Shown here: positions 8,415 through 17,906 of the stretch, one piece after another
How positions within the stretch are numbered: the stretch's first letter is position 1
Layout: the number at the start of each line of letters is the position of its first letter
From: Anaerolineaceae bacterium
GTDB lineage: Bacteria; Chloroflexota; Anaerolineae; Anaerolineales; Villigracilaceae
Direction: 5' to 3'
Assembly (NCBI GenBank): GCA_009885525.1
Contig: VFKN01000147.1
Coordinates: 1 to 38,620, forward strand
DNA: 38,620 bases
Program-made: the position numbers and the translations under genes
Notes under the pieces: generated by a model
What the model saw: only the letters and a program-made list of their open reading frames with translations
The model's database searches: none
What the model was told of the DNA's origin: nothing

Positions 8415-9812
8415 ATGACAGATTCCTTCCCCCAAGAACCTCCCTACGGGGATGATCAATCCGCCCCAGCCAGCCCCGCCTCATCGATGGTTCCGCATAA
8501 CCGCGAAGCCGAAGAGGCAGTTGTAGGGGCGGTATTGATTAATCCCGAAGCCTATTACGATGTTGCTCAATTCCTCGACGCGGAGGATTTTTACATCCAC
8601 CGCAACCAATGGATTTGGAGCGCATTTGTGCGCCTGCACGAACAGCGCATCCCCGTTGACCTGCTCACCCTTTCCGAAGAACTCGACCGCAACAATCAGC
8701 TTGCCGAAGTCGGCGGCTCGGCGTACCTCACCTCTTTAATTAATCAAGTCCCATCCTCGCTCAACGCGGAGTCTTATGGGCACATCGTTGAGGGGCATTC
8801 CGTTCGCCGCAAGATGATCGCCGCCGCGAATAAGATCGCGTCAATCGCTTACAACGAATCATCTTCGGTTGAAGAAGTCATGAACGAAGCGGAGAAGGCT
8901 GTCTTCAACGTCAGCGAACGCCGCCTCAAACATGATCTTCTGCCGATCTCAAAAGTGTTGAGCGATTACTATGACCGCGTGGATGAACTCGCGAAACGTC
9001 CCGAAGAAATTCACGGCGTCCCAACGGGTTTCATCGACCTCGACAAAATGCTCGGCGGCCTACAGGCTTCGGATTTGCTCATCATCGCAGGCCGCCCGGG
9101 ACAAGGCAAAACAGCGTTCCTGCTTTCCATTGCGAAAAATGCCGCGCTGACTCATAAAAAACACGTCGCCATCTTCTCATTGGAAATGTCCAACGAGCAG
9201 GTCGTGCAGCGTTTGATCGCACAGACGACAGAAATTTCATCGCAGCGTTTGCGTAACGGCAAATTAAATGAGAATGAATGGCCGCTTTTTACGCATGCCA
9301 TTGAAGTCCTTTCTGATACACATATTTATCTCGATGATACACCCGCCATTACGCCATTGCAGCTGCGCACCAAATGCCGCCGCCTGCACATGGAATACGG
9401 CATTGATCTAATCATCATTGACTATTTGCAATTGATGGGCGGCGACACACGCAACGACAACCGCGTGCAGGAAGTCTCGCACATCTCGCGCAGTTTGAAA
9501 GTGCTCGCGCGCGAATTGAACGTCCCCGTGTTGACCGCCGCGCAGTTATCCCGTGCGGTGGAACAGCGCACCGATAAACGCCCTGTACTTTCTGATTTAC
9601 GCGAATCGGGCTCACTCGAACAGGATGCCGATATCGTCATGTTTATTTATCGCCCGGATGAATATGAAAGCGGCTCAGATAAACCGAACATCACAAAAAT
9701 TGTTGTTTCGAAACATCGTAACGGATCTACTGGTGACATTGACCTGATCTTCCGCGGCGAATTAACCAGGTTCGAAAACGCCACAACAACCTCATTCAAT
9801 CCGAATCAATGA
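8415..9812 (+). CDS. dnaB: Replicative DNA helicase DnaB
   Basis: PHNREAEEAVVGAVLINPEAY, GRPGQGKTAFLLSIAKNAA, IIDYLQLM, SDLRESGSLEQDADIV; start trimmed to MTDSFPQ. Confidence 0.95.
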   Translation: MTDSFPQEPPYGDDQSAPASPASSMVPHNREAEEAVVGAVLINPEAYYDVAQFLDAEDFYIHRNQWIWSAFVRLHEQRIPVDLLTLSEELDRNNQLAEVGGSAYLTSLINQVPSSLNAESYGHIVEGHSVRRKMIAAANKIASIAYNESSSVEEVMNEAEKAVFNVSERRLKHDLLPISKVLSDYYDRVDELAKRPEEIHGVPTGFIDLDKMLGGLQASDLLIIAGRPGQGKTAFLLSIAKNAALTHKKHVAIFSLEMSNEQVVQRLIAQTTEISSQRLRNGKLNENEWPLFTHAIEVLSDTHIYLDDTPAITPLQLRTKCRRLHMEYGIDLIIIDYLQLMGGDTRNDNRVQEVSHISRSLKVLARELNVPVLTAAQLSRAVEQRTDKRPVLSDLRESGSLEQDADIVMFIYRPDEYESGSDKPNITKIVVSKHRNGSTGDIDLIFRGELTRFENATTTSFNPNQ

Positions 9813-9828
9813 TATTGCATTAAATAAA

Positions 9829-10494
9829 ATGACAACTTTCAACGGATTCACATCTTCTGAAACATTCTCTCAAATTCCAAATTCTTTATTTCGCATGTTG
9901 AATGAAATTGACGACATCGCGGAATTAAAAGTGACGCTCTACGCCATCTGGCGCATCGAGCATATTGAGGGACATTTCCGCGCGCTGTGTCAGACCGACT
10001 TTGAGTCAGATGCGCTGGGATTAAATCCGCAGGAGATTCAAATCGGGTTGGAGAAAGCAATCGAGCGTGGCACACTCATCGTATCCTCCCACGAAGCGGA
10101 TACTTTTTACTTCCTCAACTCGCCGCGCGGGAGACTCGCCGCGGAGGCATTCGCAAAAGGTCAGTGGCGCGAATCGGCGCGGATCATGTCAGCGCCGTTC
10201 GCGCTCGCGCGTAAATCAAATATATTTAAGTTGTACGAAGAGAACATTGGCGCGCTCACACCTTTATTATCAGATATGCTGCACGAAGCCGAGAAAAATT
10301 TTCCGGGCGAATGGTTTGAAGAAGCGTTTTCAATTGCTGTCAGCAAAAATATTCGCAACTGGAAATATGTGGAAGCGATCCTGACGCGCTGGAAGGAAAA
10401 AGGCAAAGATGAAAGAAAAAATAACCAAGACATTGTCAAAGATGCAAAACGATACTCCGACAGCGAATTCTCGGATTTTTTCAACCGAGACTGA
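9829..10494 (+). CDS. DnaD-like primosome/helicase-loading protein
   Basis: C-terminal WFEEAFSIAVSKNIRNWKYVEAILTRWKEKG is the DnaD signature; directly after dnaB. Confidence 0.8.
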   Translation: MTTFNGFTSSETFSQIPNSLFRMLNEIDDIAELKVTLYAIWRIEHIEGHFRALCQTDFESDALGLNPQEIQIGLEKAIERGTLIVSSHEADTFYFLNSPRGRLAAEAFAKGQWRESARIMSAPFALARKSNIFKLYEENIGALTPLLSDMLHEAEKNFPGEWFEEAFSIAVSKNIRNWKYVEAILTRWKEKGKDERKNNQDIVKDAKRYSDSEFSDFFNRD

Positions 10495-11932
10495 GCATGT
10501 GGTCAAACCGCTTGGAGACCTAAACTGCCCGCACTGCAAAGGCGTGGGTTATGTTCGTTATGATGTGCCGGTAGGACACGAAAAATTCGGCAAGATCGAT
10601 TCGTGCGTTTGCCGCGCAAAAGATGTAGCGGACAGCGCACGCAGTCGTTTGTTTGCATTAAGCAATCTGGATCGTTTAACCCATTTGCGTTTTGAGAATT
10701 TCAAAGCATCGGGAAATGAAAAAGCAAAATTCATGACCCCGCAGGAAAAAGAGAATTTGCATAAAGCCTTTGAGGCTTGCGAGGAGTTCTCACGGCTCAA
10801 AAAAGGCTGGGTTCTGCTCGAAGGCGGATACGGCTGCGGCAAGACACATCTCGCGGCGGCAATTGCAAATGAAGCAGTCAGCAAGGGCACGCCCACGCTT
10901 TTTATCACCGTGCCTGATTTGCTCGATTCTTTGCGCTTCGCATACGGTGATCCTGAAACAACTTTTGAGCAGCGCTTTGATGAAATTCGCAGCGCAGATT
11001 TATTAATCCTCGACGATTTTGGCACGCAGAACGCGACCAACTGGGCTCAGGAAAAATTATTTCAAATTATCAATTACCGTTACATCAATAAATTGGCGAC
11101 GGTCATCACCACCAATTTGATGCTTGATGAAATCGAAGGTCGTATCCGCTCGCGTTTGCAGGATGATGAATTTGTAAAATATATCAAGATGTCCGCGCCG
11201 GATTACCGCCGACCCGAAGAGACCAGTAATCCCGGCATCTCCATGTTGTCACTGCCTGAAATGAAGAACATGACCTTCAAGACATTTCAAATGCGCGATG
11301 ATGAGATCGGCAAGGAAGCGATCACAACGGTCACAACAGAGAAGCAGGACAAGTTCGGAAATAAATATAAAGACAAAGAGATCACGCGCGTCAAAGTAAC
11401 GAAGGAAGATGTCAAAACTTTGCATGAAGCCTTCAGCGCGGCCGCGCGTTTTTCTGAAGAACCTGAAGGCTGGCTGGTATTGCTGGGACAATCCTTCTGC
11501 GGCAAGACTCACCTCGCGGCGGCGATCGGCAACTATCGCGTGGCACTCGGCGGGCAGGCATTACTCGTGGAAGTTTCCGCGCTGCTCGATTATTTGCGCC
11601 AGACATTTCGCCCCAGTTCGGAAGTCCCATTTGACCGGCGCTTCAACGAGATTCGCACCACGCCGTTGTTGATTCTTGATGACTTGAAGGAAAGCGGCGC
11701 GAGTTCCGTTTGGGCCGAGGATAAACTCTACAGCGTTTTGAATTATCGCTACAACGCGCATCTGCCCACGGTGATCACATCCACCATGCGGTCGGAGTCG
11801 TTCGCGCTCAGCTATCCAAATTTGTGGAATAAATTATTAGACCCGTCAATGAGTGAAATCCGCGTGATTAATATGCCGCCTTATCGCCGTGTGATGAAAA
11901 CGAGTAAACCGAGTCCGCATAAGAAGAAGTAG
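10442..11932 (+). CDS. DnaC/IstB-like AAA+ ATPase with two tandem ATPase domains and an N-terminal Cys cluster
   Basis: Two Walker A motifs (GGYGCGKTHLAAAI and GQSFCGKTHLAAAI) and two Walker B motifs (LLILDDFG and LLILDDLK); CPHCKGVGYVRYD...CVCR at the N-terminus. Confidence 0.85.
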   Translation: MQNDTPTANSRIFSTETEHVVKPLGDLNCPHCKGVGYVRYDVPVGHEKFGKIDSCVCRAKDVADSARSRLFALSNLDRLTHLRFENFKASGNEKAKFMTPQEKENLHKAFEACEEFSRLKKGWVLLEGGYGCGKTHLAAAIANEAVSKGTPTLFITVPDLLDSLRFAYGDPETTFEQRFDEIRSADLLILDDFGTQNATNWAQEKLFQIINYRYINKLATVITTNLMLDEIEGRIRSRLQDDEFVKYIKMSAPDYRRPEETSNPGISMLSLPEMKNMTFKTFQMRDDEIGKEAITTVTTEKQDKFGNKYKDKEITRVKVTKEDVKTLHEAFSAAARFSEEPEGWLVLLGQSFCGKTHLAAAIGNYRVALGGQALLVEVSALLDYLRQTFRPSSEVPFDRRFNEIRTTPLLILDDLKESGASSVWAEDKLYSVLNYRYNAHLPTVITSTMRSESFALSYPNLWNKLLDPSMSEIRVINMPPYRRVMKTSKPSPHKKK

Positions 11933-11937
11933 TTTAA

Positions 11938-11995
11938 CTCTGGAGTACGGGAGCTTGTCCCCGCACTCTCGGACGGCAAGCCGTCCGATTCCAGA
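11938..11995. repeat. ~52-nt double-palindrome element, intergenic copy
   Basis: GGAGT-ACGGGAGCTTGTCCCCGCACTC-[TCGGACGGC-AA-GCCGTCCGA]-TTCCAGA; same layout as 34933-34985. Confidence 0.75.
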
Positions 11996-12008
11996 ATAAG
12001 GAGCCCCC

Positions 12009-12434
12009 ATGAAAAGTCGCTTTACTGGTGTTGTAATCGGACAGATCATTGGCTTGGTGATCGTGTGCATGGTATCCACATTTATTGCATTGGTTTCATT
12101 TGGGGGAATTGCCGGCGTTGCGATGGCATCCAAATCCGAGCAGATATTTCAATATGCTGCGCCGCTGACCTGTCCCAACGGGACGGTAAAATACGAAGAA
12201 TATACCGCCTCGTACAACAAACCCGGCGAGAAAAACTTCAATGTAACATGTGTCGCCTCGGATGGAACGAGCACCGATATCACCCTCGCATCCATTGGAT
12301 ATTCGCTTTTGGGGTTTTACCTCGCTTGCCTCCTGCCTTTATGTATCCCCGGCGGGTTGCTGGCGATCATTGTGCCGCTCTTCTTTTTGCGCGGACGTAA
12401 AGTCGATTCACCAAGTGCCATCGAAATTCTGTAG
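12009..12434 (+). CDS. Hypothetical membrane protein
   Basis: TM segments at both ends; good start context (AAGGAGCCCCCATG). Confidence 0.5.
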   Translation: MKSRFTGVVIGQIIGLVIVCMVSTFIALVSFGGIAGVAMASKSEQIFQYAAPLTCPNGTVKYEEYTASYNKPGEKNFNVTCVASDGTSTDITLASIGYSLLGFYLACLLPLCIPGGLLAIIVPLFFLRGRKVDSPSAIEIL

Positions 12435-12477
12435 CACCTACCAAATTGGACGATTCGTCCCTTATTTGTGATGACTA

Positions 12478-12534
12478 ATATTTATCAAAAATGTGATAAA
12501 TATCTTGTCAATTTACGAAGGCACATGTTAGAAT
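12478..12534 (+). promoter_or_regulatory. Candidate operator and promoter upstream of the FTR1 permease
   Basis: Perfect inverted repeat ATATTTATCA-N6-TGATAAATAT (12478-12503), then TTGTCA (12505-12510) and TAGAAT (12529-12534), 18-bp spacing. Confidence 0.5.
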
Positions 12535-12543
12535 TTTCTCAAT

Positions 12544-12571
12544 AAAACAACCTGAACATCAGGTTGTTTTT
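12544..12571 (+). terminator. Terminator-like hairpin between candidate promoter and FTR1 start codon
   Basis: AAAACAACCTGA-ACA-TCAGGTTGTTTTT, 12-bp stem ending in a T run. Confidence 0.65.
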
Positions 12572-12597
12572 CATTCCCAATTTACATGAGGTAAAAC

Positions 12598-13449
12598 ATG
12601 CTCCCCTCTTATTTACTCTCCCTGCGCGAAGGACTCGAGGCCGCACTCATCATCGGCATCGTGCTCGGCGCACTGCGCAAGATCCGCCGCACAGACCTTG
12701 CCCCGGCACTCTGGCTTGGCACATTAAGCGCCATAAGCGTCAGTATTTTAGCCGCCGTGTTACTTACTCTTTTTGGATTAAACCTCGAAGGTGATGCTGA
12801 AAAGATATACGAAGGCATCACCATGTTCCTCGCCGCTGGCATCCTGACATGGATGATCTTCTGGATGAGCAAACAGGCACGCAACATGAAAAGCGAGTTG
12901 GAAGACGGAGTGAACAAAGCCGCTGCATCTACAGGTAAGTCATCCATTTTCTGGCTGGCATTTATCGCTGTGGTACGCGAAGGCATCGAACTCGCACTCT
13001 TCCTGACCGCCGCATTTTTCGCAGGTAACAATGAAAGCGTCAGCATCAACACCATCCAAACGCTCGCGGGTGTTGTGCTTGGGTTGGGCACAGCTATTTT
13101 GCTCGGCTGGTCATTACTCGCCAGCACTGCCCGCCTTGACCTGCGGCGCTTCTTTCAGATCACAGGGTTATTGCTCATCCTCTTTGCAGCGGGGCTGGTC
13201 GCGCACGGCATTCATGAATTCAACGAGATCAACTGGATTCCCGCCATCATCGAACACGTTTGGGATATGAACTCATTTGTGGATGAAAACTCCGTGGTAG
13301 GTTTATTACTCAAGACACTTTTTGGCTATAACGGCAATCCGTCCCTCACAGAAATGATCGGCTATTTTTCCTATATCGCCGTCGTTGCCGGATTGTTCAA
13401 TTACGGCGCCATCAAAAACGACACAAAAGTCAACCAGCCTCAGGCGTAA
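12598..13449 (+). CDS. FTR1 family iron permease
   Basis: Two REGxE motifs (LREGLEAALIIGIVLG, VVREGIELALFL) in a multi-TM protein. Confidence 0.92.
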   Translation: MLPSYLLSLREGLEAALIIGIVLGALRKIRRTDLAPALWLGTLSAISVSILAAVLLTLFGLNLEGDAEKIYEGITMFLAAGILTWMIFWMSKQARNMKSELEDGVNKAAASTGKSSIFWLAFIAVVREGIELALFLTAAFFAGNNESVSINTIQTLAGVVLGLGTAILLGWSLLASTARLDLRRFFQITGLLLILFAAGLVAHGIHEFNEINWIPAIIEHVWDMNSFVDENSVVGLLLKTLFGYNGNPSLTEMIGYFSYIAVVAGLFNYGAIKNDTKVNQPQA

Positions 13450-13461
13450 ACTCACCTTTAC

Positions 13462-13503
13462 AAAAACAGGCTTTGAATCAAATGTGATTCAAAGCCTGTT
13501 TTT
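13462..13503. terminator. Rho-independent-type terminator
   Basis: 19-bp inverted repeat AAAAACAGGCTTTGAATCA-AATG-TGATTCAAAGCCTGTTTTT. Confidence 0.9.
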
Positions 13504-13518
13504 CGTTATACTATACCC

Positions 13519-14523
13519 ATGAACCAATATCCCATCCCCGATTTTTTTGACCCCGCCCGCGTCGGTGAAATTTGGAAAGTCGATTACGCCGCCCGCGCAG
13601 AAGCCGCCCGCGAATACGCGCGTCAACACGCCCTCAAATCTGCTGCTGCTTCAGCGGAGAGAATCTCCCTGCTGATCATTGACGCACAAAACACATTCTG
13701 CCTGCCCAACTTTGAGCTCTTCGTCGGCGGGCGCAGCGGAAATGGCGCAGTGGAAGATAATATCCGCTTGTGTGAATTCATCTATCGCAACATCGGCAAC
13801 ATCACGCACATCACCGCGACGATGGATACGCACACCACACACCAGATATTTCACCCCATCTTCTTTGTGGATAAAGACGGCAATCACCCCGCACCCTATA
13901 CCGACATTCATGCGAGCGAGTTACGCGATAACAAATGGAAATTCAACCCCGCGCTTTCATCGCAATTCAGCGTCGCGCCTGAATACGGCCAGCAGATGAT
14001 GCTCCATTATGCCGAAGCGCTGGAGAAAAAAGGAAAATACGCGCTGACCATTTGGCCTTATCACGCCATGCTCGGCGGTATCGGACACGCACTTGTACCC
14101 GCGCTGGAAGAAGCCATCTTCTTTCATTCCATTGCAAGAAATTCACAGCCCGAGTTTGAACTCAAAGGCGATAACCCTTTCACCGAACATTATTCCGTGA
14201 TCGGCCCCGAAGTGTTGATCGGCCCCATGGGCGAAGCACTCGGCGCACGCGACATGAAATTCATCCAGCAATTACAGGGAACGGATCGACTATACATTGC
14301 AGGCCAAGCCAAGAGTCACTGTGTTGCATCAACAGTTTCTGATTTGCTTGAAGACATTAACGCCACAGACCCGGAACTTGCAAAGAAAGTTTATCTATTG
14401 GAAGACTGCTCCTCGCCCGTGGTCGTACCCGGGGTTGTTGATCATACCGACGCGGCGAATGAAGCGTACCAGCGATTTGCATCCGCAGGGATGAAGATCG
14501 TAAAATCCACAGACGCTATTTAA
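13519..14523 (+). CDS. Isochorismatase-family cysteine hydrolase, probable nicotinamidase
   Basis: LLIIDAQNTFC...; IAGQAKSHCVASTVSDLL with catalytic Cys; first gene of an NAD gene cluster. Confidence 0.75.
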   Translation: MNQYPIPDFFDPARVGEIWKVDYAARAEAAREYARQHALKSAAASAERISLLIIDAQNTFCLPNFELFVGGRSGNGAVEDNIRLCEFIYRNIGNITHITATMDTHTTHQIFHPIFFVDKDGNHPAPYTDIHASELRDNKWKFNPALSSQFSVAPEYGQQMMLHYAEALEKKGKYALTIWPYHAMLGGIGHALVPALEEAIFFHSIARNSQPEFELKGDNPFTEHYSVIGPEVLIGPMGEALGARDMKFIQQLQGTDRLYIAGQAKSHCVASTVSDLLEDINATDPELAKKVYLLEDCSSPVVVPGVVDHTDAANEAYQRFASAGMKIVKSTDAI

Positions 14524-14550
14524 TTTTTACAGGTATACAAGGCAGAGCCC

Positions 14551-15894
14551 ATGTCCATTTTTGACGGTAAAAGACTCACGAACGAAACATTCAAGCTCGA
14601 CATCGAGCGTATGCGCCGCGGCTGGTATTCGGATAAATATTTCGAGAACATCAACCGCATGTTGATTGCATTATCAAAAGAAGGCTACTCCTATTCTGGA
14701 GACTTTCATAATTTGCCGCAAAGTATTTCAGCCGAAAATATTTCCGTGGGCGATATCGAAGTGGAGATGCAATGGTTCACGCGCCGCATGGGTAAGACCA
14801 CCATCGTCGGCGTGGATAAATCCCTCGCCATGCTCAAGCATTGCACCGGTTATTTCGACGGCGATACATTCATCGACACATCCGACAATCTCGAAGTATG
14901 GGCGGCGCATGACGGCACCACCGTCAAATATGAAGGCGACCCAAAGAAGATTCAACCCGTCATCAAAGTGCGCGGGCGTTATCGTGATTTCGCGCTGCTG
15001 GAGACTCCCACGCTGGGCATCCTCACACGCTCAAGCCGCGTGGCGACGAATGTGTATGAAACCTTTGTGGCTTCACAGGGCAAGCCCGTCCTTTTTTTCC
15101 CCGCCCGTTTTGATGTGCATGAAGTCCAAGCCGCCGATGGTTACGCCTACAACATCGCGCTGCAAAGATTTAATAAAGATCACGCGCATGATCTCGGCGC
15201 ATTTGTCTCCACCGATGCGCAGGGCGATTGGTGGGGCGGCGCGGGCGGCGGGACAGTCGCGCACGCGGCAATCGCATCTTTCCTCGGTGACACCGCCGAA
15301 GCGATGATGGAGTTCTCGCGAATTCTGCCCGCCAGAATTCCGCGCATTGCATTAGTGGATTTCAATAACGACTCAGTCCGTGATACGCTGCGCGTGCTGG
15401 ATGCGATGTTTGCGAAATACCGCGAATTGATCGACGGCGGCAACAAAAGTGAAGCCGAGAAATATAAATTATATGGCGTGCGTTTGGATACAGGCGGAAA
15501 CCTGCGCGACGTTTCCATCCAACCGCTGGGCGACCCCGCTTTGGATTTGGGTGTCAATCCGCGCCTCGTGTTCAACATCCGTCAGGGATTGGATCATGCC
15601 TGGGAATACTGGGACATCCCTGAAGATTGGAAAGCGCCCGCGCAGGAATTTTGTCACAACGTGAAGATCGTCGTGTCCGGCGGTTTCAATCCTGAGAAGA
15701 TTCGCAAGTTTGAAAAGTTGGGCGTCCCCGCGGATATTTATGCGGTCGGTTCGTATTTGTTCAACAACAACGGCGCCACCGTTACCGATTTCACCGCCGA
15801 TGTTGTGCGCGTAAAAATTAACGGCGAGTGGCTCGATATGGCGAAGGTCGGGCGGCAAGTTGGCGAGAACGAAAATTTGGAAAGGGTCTGGTGA
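14551..15894 (+). CDS. Nicotinate phosphoribosyltransferase
   Basis: MSIFDGKRLTNETFKLDIERMRRGWYSDKYF...VYGVRLDTGG-type motif (LYGVRLDTGGNLRD)...VSGGFNPEKIRKFEKLGVPADIYAVGS. Confidence 0.88.
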   Translation: MSIFDGKRLTNETFKLDIERMRRGWYSDKYFENINRMLIALSKEGYSYSGDFHNLPQSISAENISVGDIEVEMQWFTRRMGKTTIVGVDKSLAMLKHCTGYFDGDTFIDTSDNLEVWAAHDGTTVKYEGDPKKIQPVIKVRGRYRDFALLETPTLGILTRSSRVATNVYETFVASQGKPVLFFPARFDVHEVQAADGYAYNIALQRFNKDHAHDLGAFVSTDAQGDWWGGAGGGTVAHAAIASFLGDTAEAMMEFSRILPARIPRIALVDFNNDSVRDTLRVLDAMFAKYRELIDGGNKSEAEKYKLYGVRLDTGGNLRDVSIQPLGDPALDLGVNPRLVFNIRQGLDHAWEYWDIPEDWKAPAQEFCHNVKIVVSGGFNPEKIRKFEKLGVPADIYAVGSYLFNNNGATVTDFTADVVRVKINGEWLDMAKVGRQVGENENLERVW

Positions 15895-15897
15895 AAC

Positions 15898-16734
15898 GTG
15901 CAAAACGAAATTCTTGAACATATTCGCCGCGCGCTGAATGAAGACATTGGCGCGGGCGATGCAACCTCCAACAGCATCATCCCCGCAGATGCGATGATGA
16001 ACGGCAAAATCATCGCCAAGCAAAACGGTGTCGTTGCGGGATTGGATGTCGCCCGCAAAGTTTTTCACCTGCTCGATGATTCGATTCAATTCGAATCTTT
16101 TGCCGCTGACGGAGAACGCGTCACAACTTCCACCGAAATCGTTCACCTGCGCGGATATGCCCGCCCGCTATTAACCGGCGAGCGCACCGCGCTGAATTAT
16201 CTCGGGCGCATGTCCGGCATCGCCACGCTGACGAGTCAATTCGTGGATGCAGTTGCTGACACACGCGCAAAAATTCTCGACACACGCAAAACCGCGCCGG
16301 GGCTGCGCACATTGGATAAACTCGCGGTGAAACTTGGCGGCGGAGAGAATCATCGCATCGGACTCTTCGACATGATCCTCATCAAAGATAATCATATTGA
16401 CTTCGCAGGCAGTATTGAGGAAGCGGTGCGGCGCGCGCGGGAGTATTCGAGCGGGCTGGAGATCGAGGTTGAGACCAGAAATCTCGAGGACGTTAAAGTC
16501 GCGCTGAATCTGGGAGTCGAAAGAATCCTTTTGGATAACATGTCAGTAGAGATGATGCGGCAGGCCGTTCAAATCACAAACGGACGCGCGAAACTTGAAG
16601 CCTCTGGAAATGTCTCGTTTGAAACCGTGCGCGCCATCGCCGAAACCGGCGTGGATTTTATTTCCATCGGCGCACTCACGCACTCGCCAAAGGTTTTTGA
16701 TTTTAGTTTGCAGTATGTTGTAGAACAGGCTTAA
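15898..16734 (+). CDS. nadC: Nicotinate-nucleotide pyrophosphorylase (quinolinate phosphoribosyltransferase); GTG start
   Basis: EDIGAGDATS, TRKTAPGLRTLDKLAVKLGGGENHRIGLFDMILIKDNH. Confidence 0.95.
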   Translation: MQNEILEHIRRALNEDIGAGDATSNSIIPADAMMNGKIIAKQNGVVAGLDVARKVFHLLDDSIQFESFAADGERVTTSTEIVHLRGYARPLLTGERTALNYLGRMSGIATLTSQFVDAVADTRAKILDTRKTAPGLRTLDKLAVKLGGGENHRIGLFDMILIKDNHIDFAGSIEEAVRRAREYSSGLEIEVETRNLEDVKVALNLGVERILLDNMSVEMMRQAVQITNGRAKLEASGNVSFETVRAIAETGVDFISIGALTHSPKVFDFSLQYVVEQA

Positions 16735-16747
16735 GCCTGTTCTACAA
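16718..16747. repeat. Perfect 30-bp palindrome spanning the nadC stop codon
   Basis: TTGTAGAACAGGCTT|AAGCCTGTTCTACAA. Confidence 0.9.
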
Positions 16748-16756
16748 GGAGATAAC

Positions 16757-17809
16757 ATGCTTTCACAAGTTACCAATTTTGATGAAATGTACGCAGGGAT
16801 GAAAGAGAAACTCGCCAACGTCGTCCCCGATGCGGAACTGTATTACAAGGCAGAGTTAGCGGTAGAAATTAACAAGTTAAAGAAAGAGCGCAACGCCGTA
16901 ATCCTCGGTCACAATTATATGGAGCCAGCGCTGTTCAACTCCATCCCCGATTTTGTCGGCGACTCGTTGGAGTTAAGCCGCAAAGCCGCGCAGACCGATA
17001 AAGACATCATTGTTTTTTGCGGCGTTAAATTTATGGGTGAAACAGCAAAAATATTAAACCCGACTAAAAAAGTTTTGCTGCCATCCAACCGCGCAGGTTG
17101 CTCACTGGCTGAAAGCATCACCGCCGCGGATGTGCGCGCGCTGAAGGAAAAATTCCCCGGCGTGCCGGTTGTGACTTATGTCAACACCTACGCGGATGTG
17201 AAAGCCGAAAGCGATATTTGCTGCACATCCGGCAATGCAAAAATGGTGGTCGAATCACTCAACACCGACTCGATCATTTTTATCCCTGATGAATATTTAG
17301 CGGGCAACATTGCGCGCGAAACCGGCAAACATATCATCTTCCCCAAACGCGGCGCGCCCAATTTGGAATTCGCAGCAGACCTCGATTATCAAATGATCGG
17401 CTGGACAGGTCGCTGCGAAGTGCATGAGAAATTCACGCTCAACGACATCGAAACCGTGCGCGCACAATTCCCTGAAGTTGCCATCCTCGCGCATCCCGAA
17501 TGCAGCCCCGAAGTAACCGCCGCTTCCGATTTTTCCGGCAGCACCACCGCGATGATCAAATTCGTGCAAGACTCAAAAGCGCCGCAATACTTGGTCTTAA
17601 CCGAATGTTCAATGGGAGATAACATCGCCGCCGCAAACCCCGAAAAAGATATGCTGCGCCTATGCATGGTGCGCTGTCCGCACATGAACACGATCACGAT
17701 GGAAGACACACTCAATGCGCTGAAACTCGACCGCTACATCATTGACGTCCCCGAAGACATTCGCATCCGCGCAGCGCGCTCGGTGCAGAGAATGATTGAG
17801 ATTGGATAG
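16757..17809 (+). CDS. nadA: Quinolinate synthase
   Basis: VILGHNYMEPALF, PSNRAGCSLAESI, VTYVNTYADVKAESDICCTSGNA, HPECSPEV. Confidence 0.95.
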   Translation: MLSQVTNFDEMYAGMKEKLANVVPDAELYYKAELAVEINKLKKERNAVILGHNYMEPALFNSIPDFVGDSLELSRKAAQTDKDIIVFCGVKFMGETAKILNPTKKVLLPSNRAGCSLAESITAADVRALKEKFPGVPVVTYVNTYADVKAESDICCTSGNAKMVVESLNTDSIIFIPDEYLAGNIARETGKHIIFPKRGAPNLEFAADLDYQMIGWTGRCEVHEKFTLNDIETVRAQFPEVAILAHPECSPEVTAASDFSGSTTAMIKFVQDSKAPQYLVLTECSMGDNIAAANPEKDMLRLCMVRCPHMNTITMEDTLNALKLDRYIIDVPEDIRIRAARSVQRMIEIG

Positions 17810-17823
17810 CTAGAGATTAGATA

Positions 17824-17889
17824 AATAGAGAATAGAGATTGGTATCTACCTACTCTCTACTCTCTACTCTCTAATCTCTATTCTCTATT
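17824..17889. repeat. Inverted repeat with internal heptamer tandem repeats
   Basis: 17-bp perfect arms AATAGAGAATAGAGATT / AATCTCTATTCTCTATT around TACTCTC repeats. Confidence 0.85.
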
Positions 17890-17906
17890 CACACCTATAA
17901 ACACAC

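Noticed and set aside
9415-9640. Short minus-strand ORFs opposite dnaB
   Set aside because: Antisense to conserved DnaB motifs; no support.
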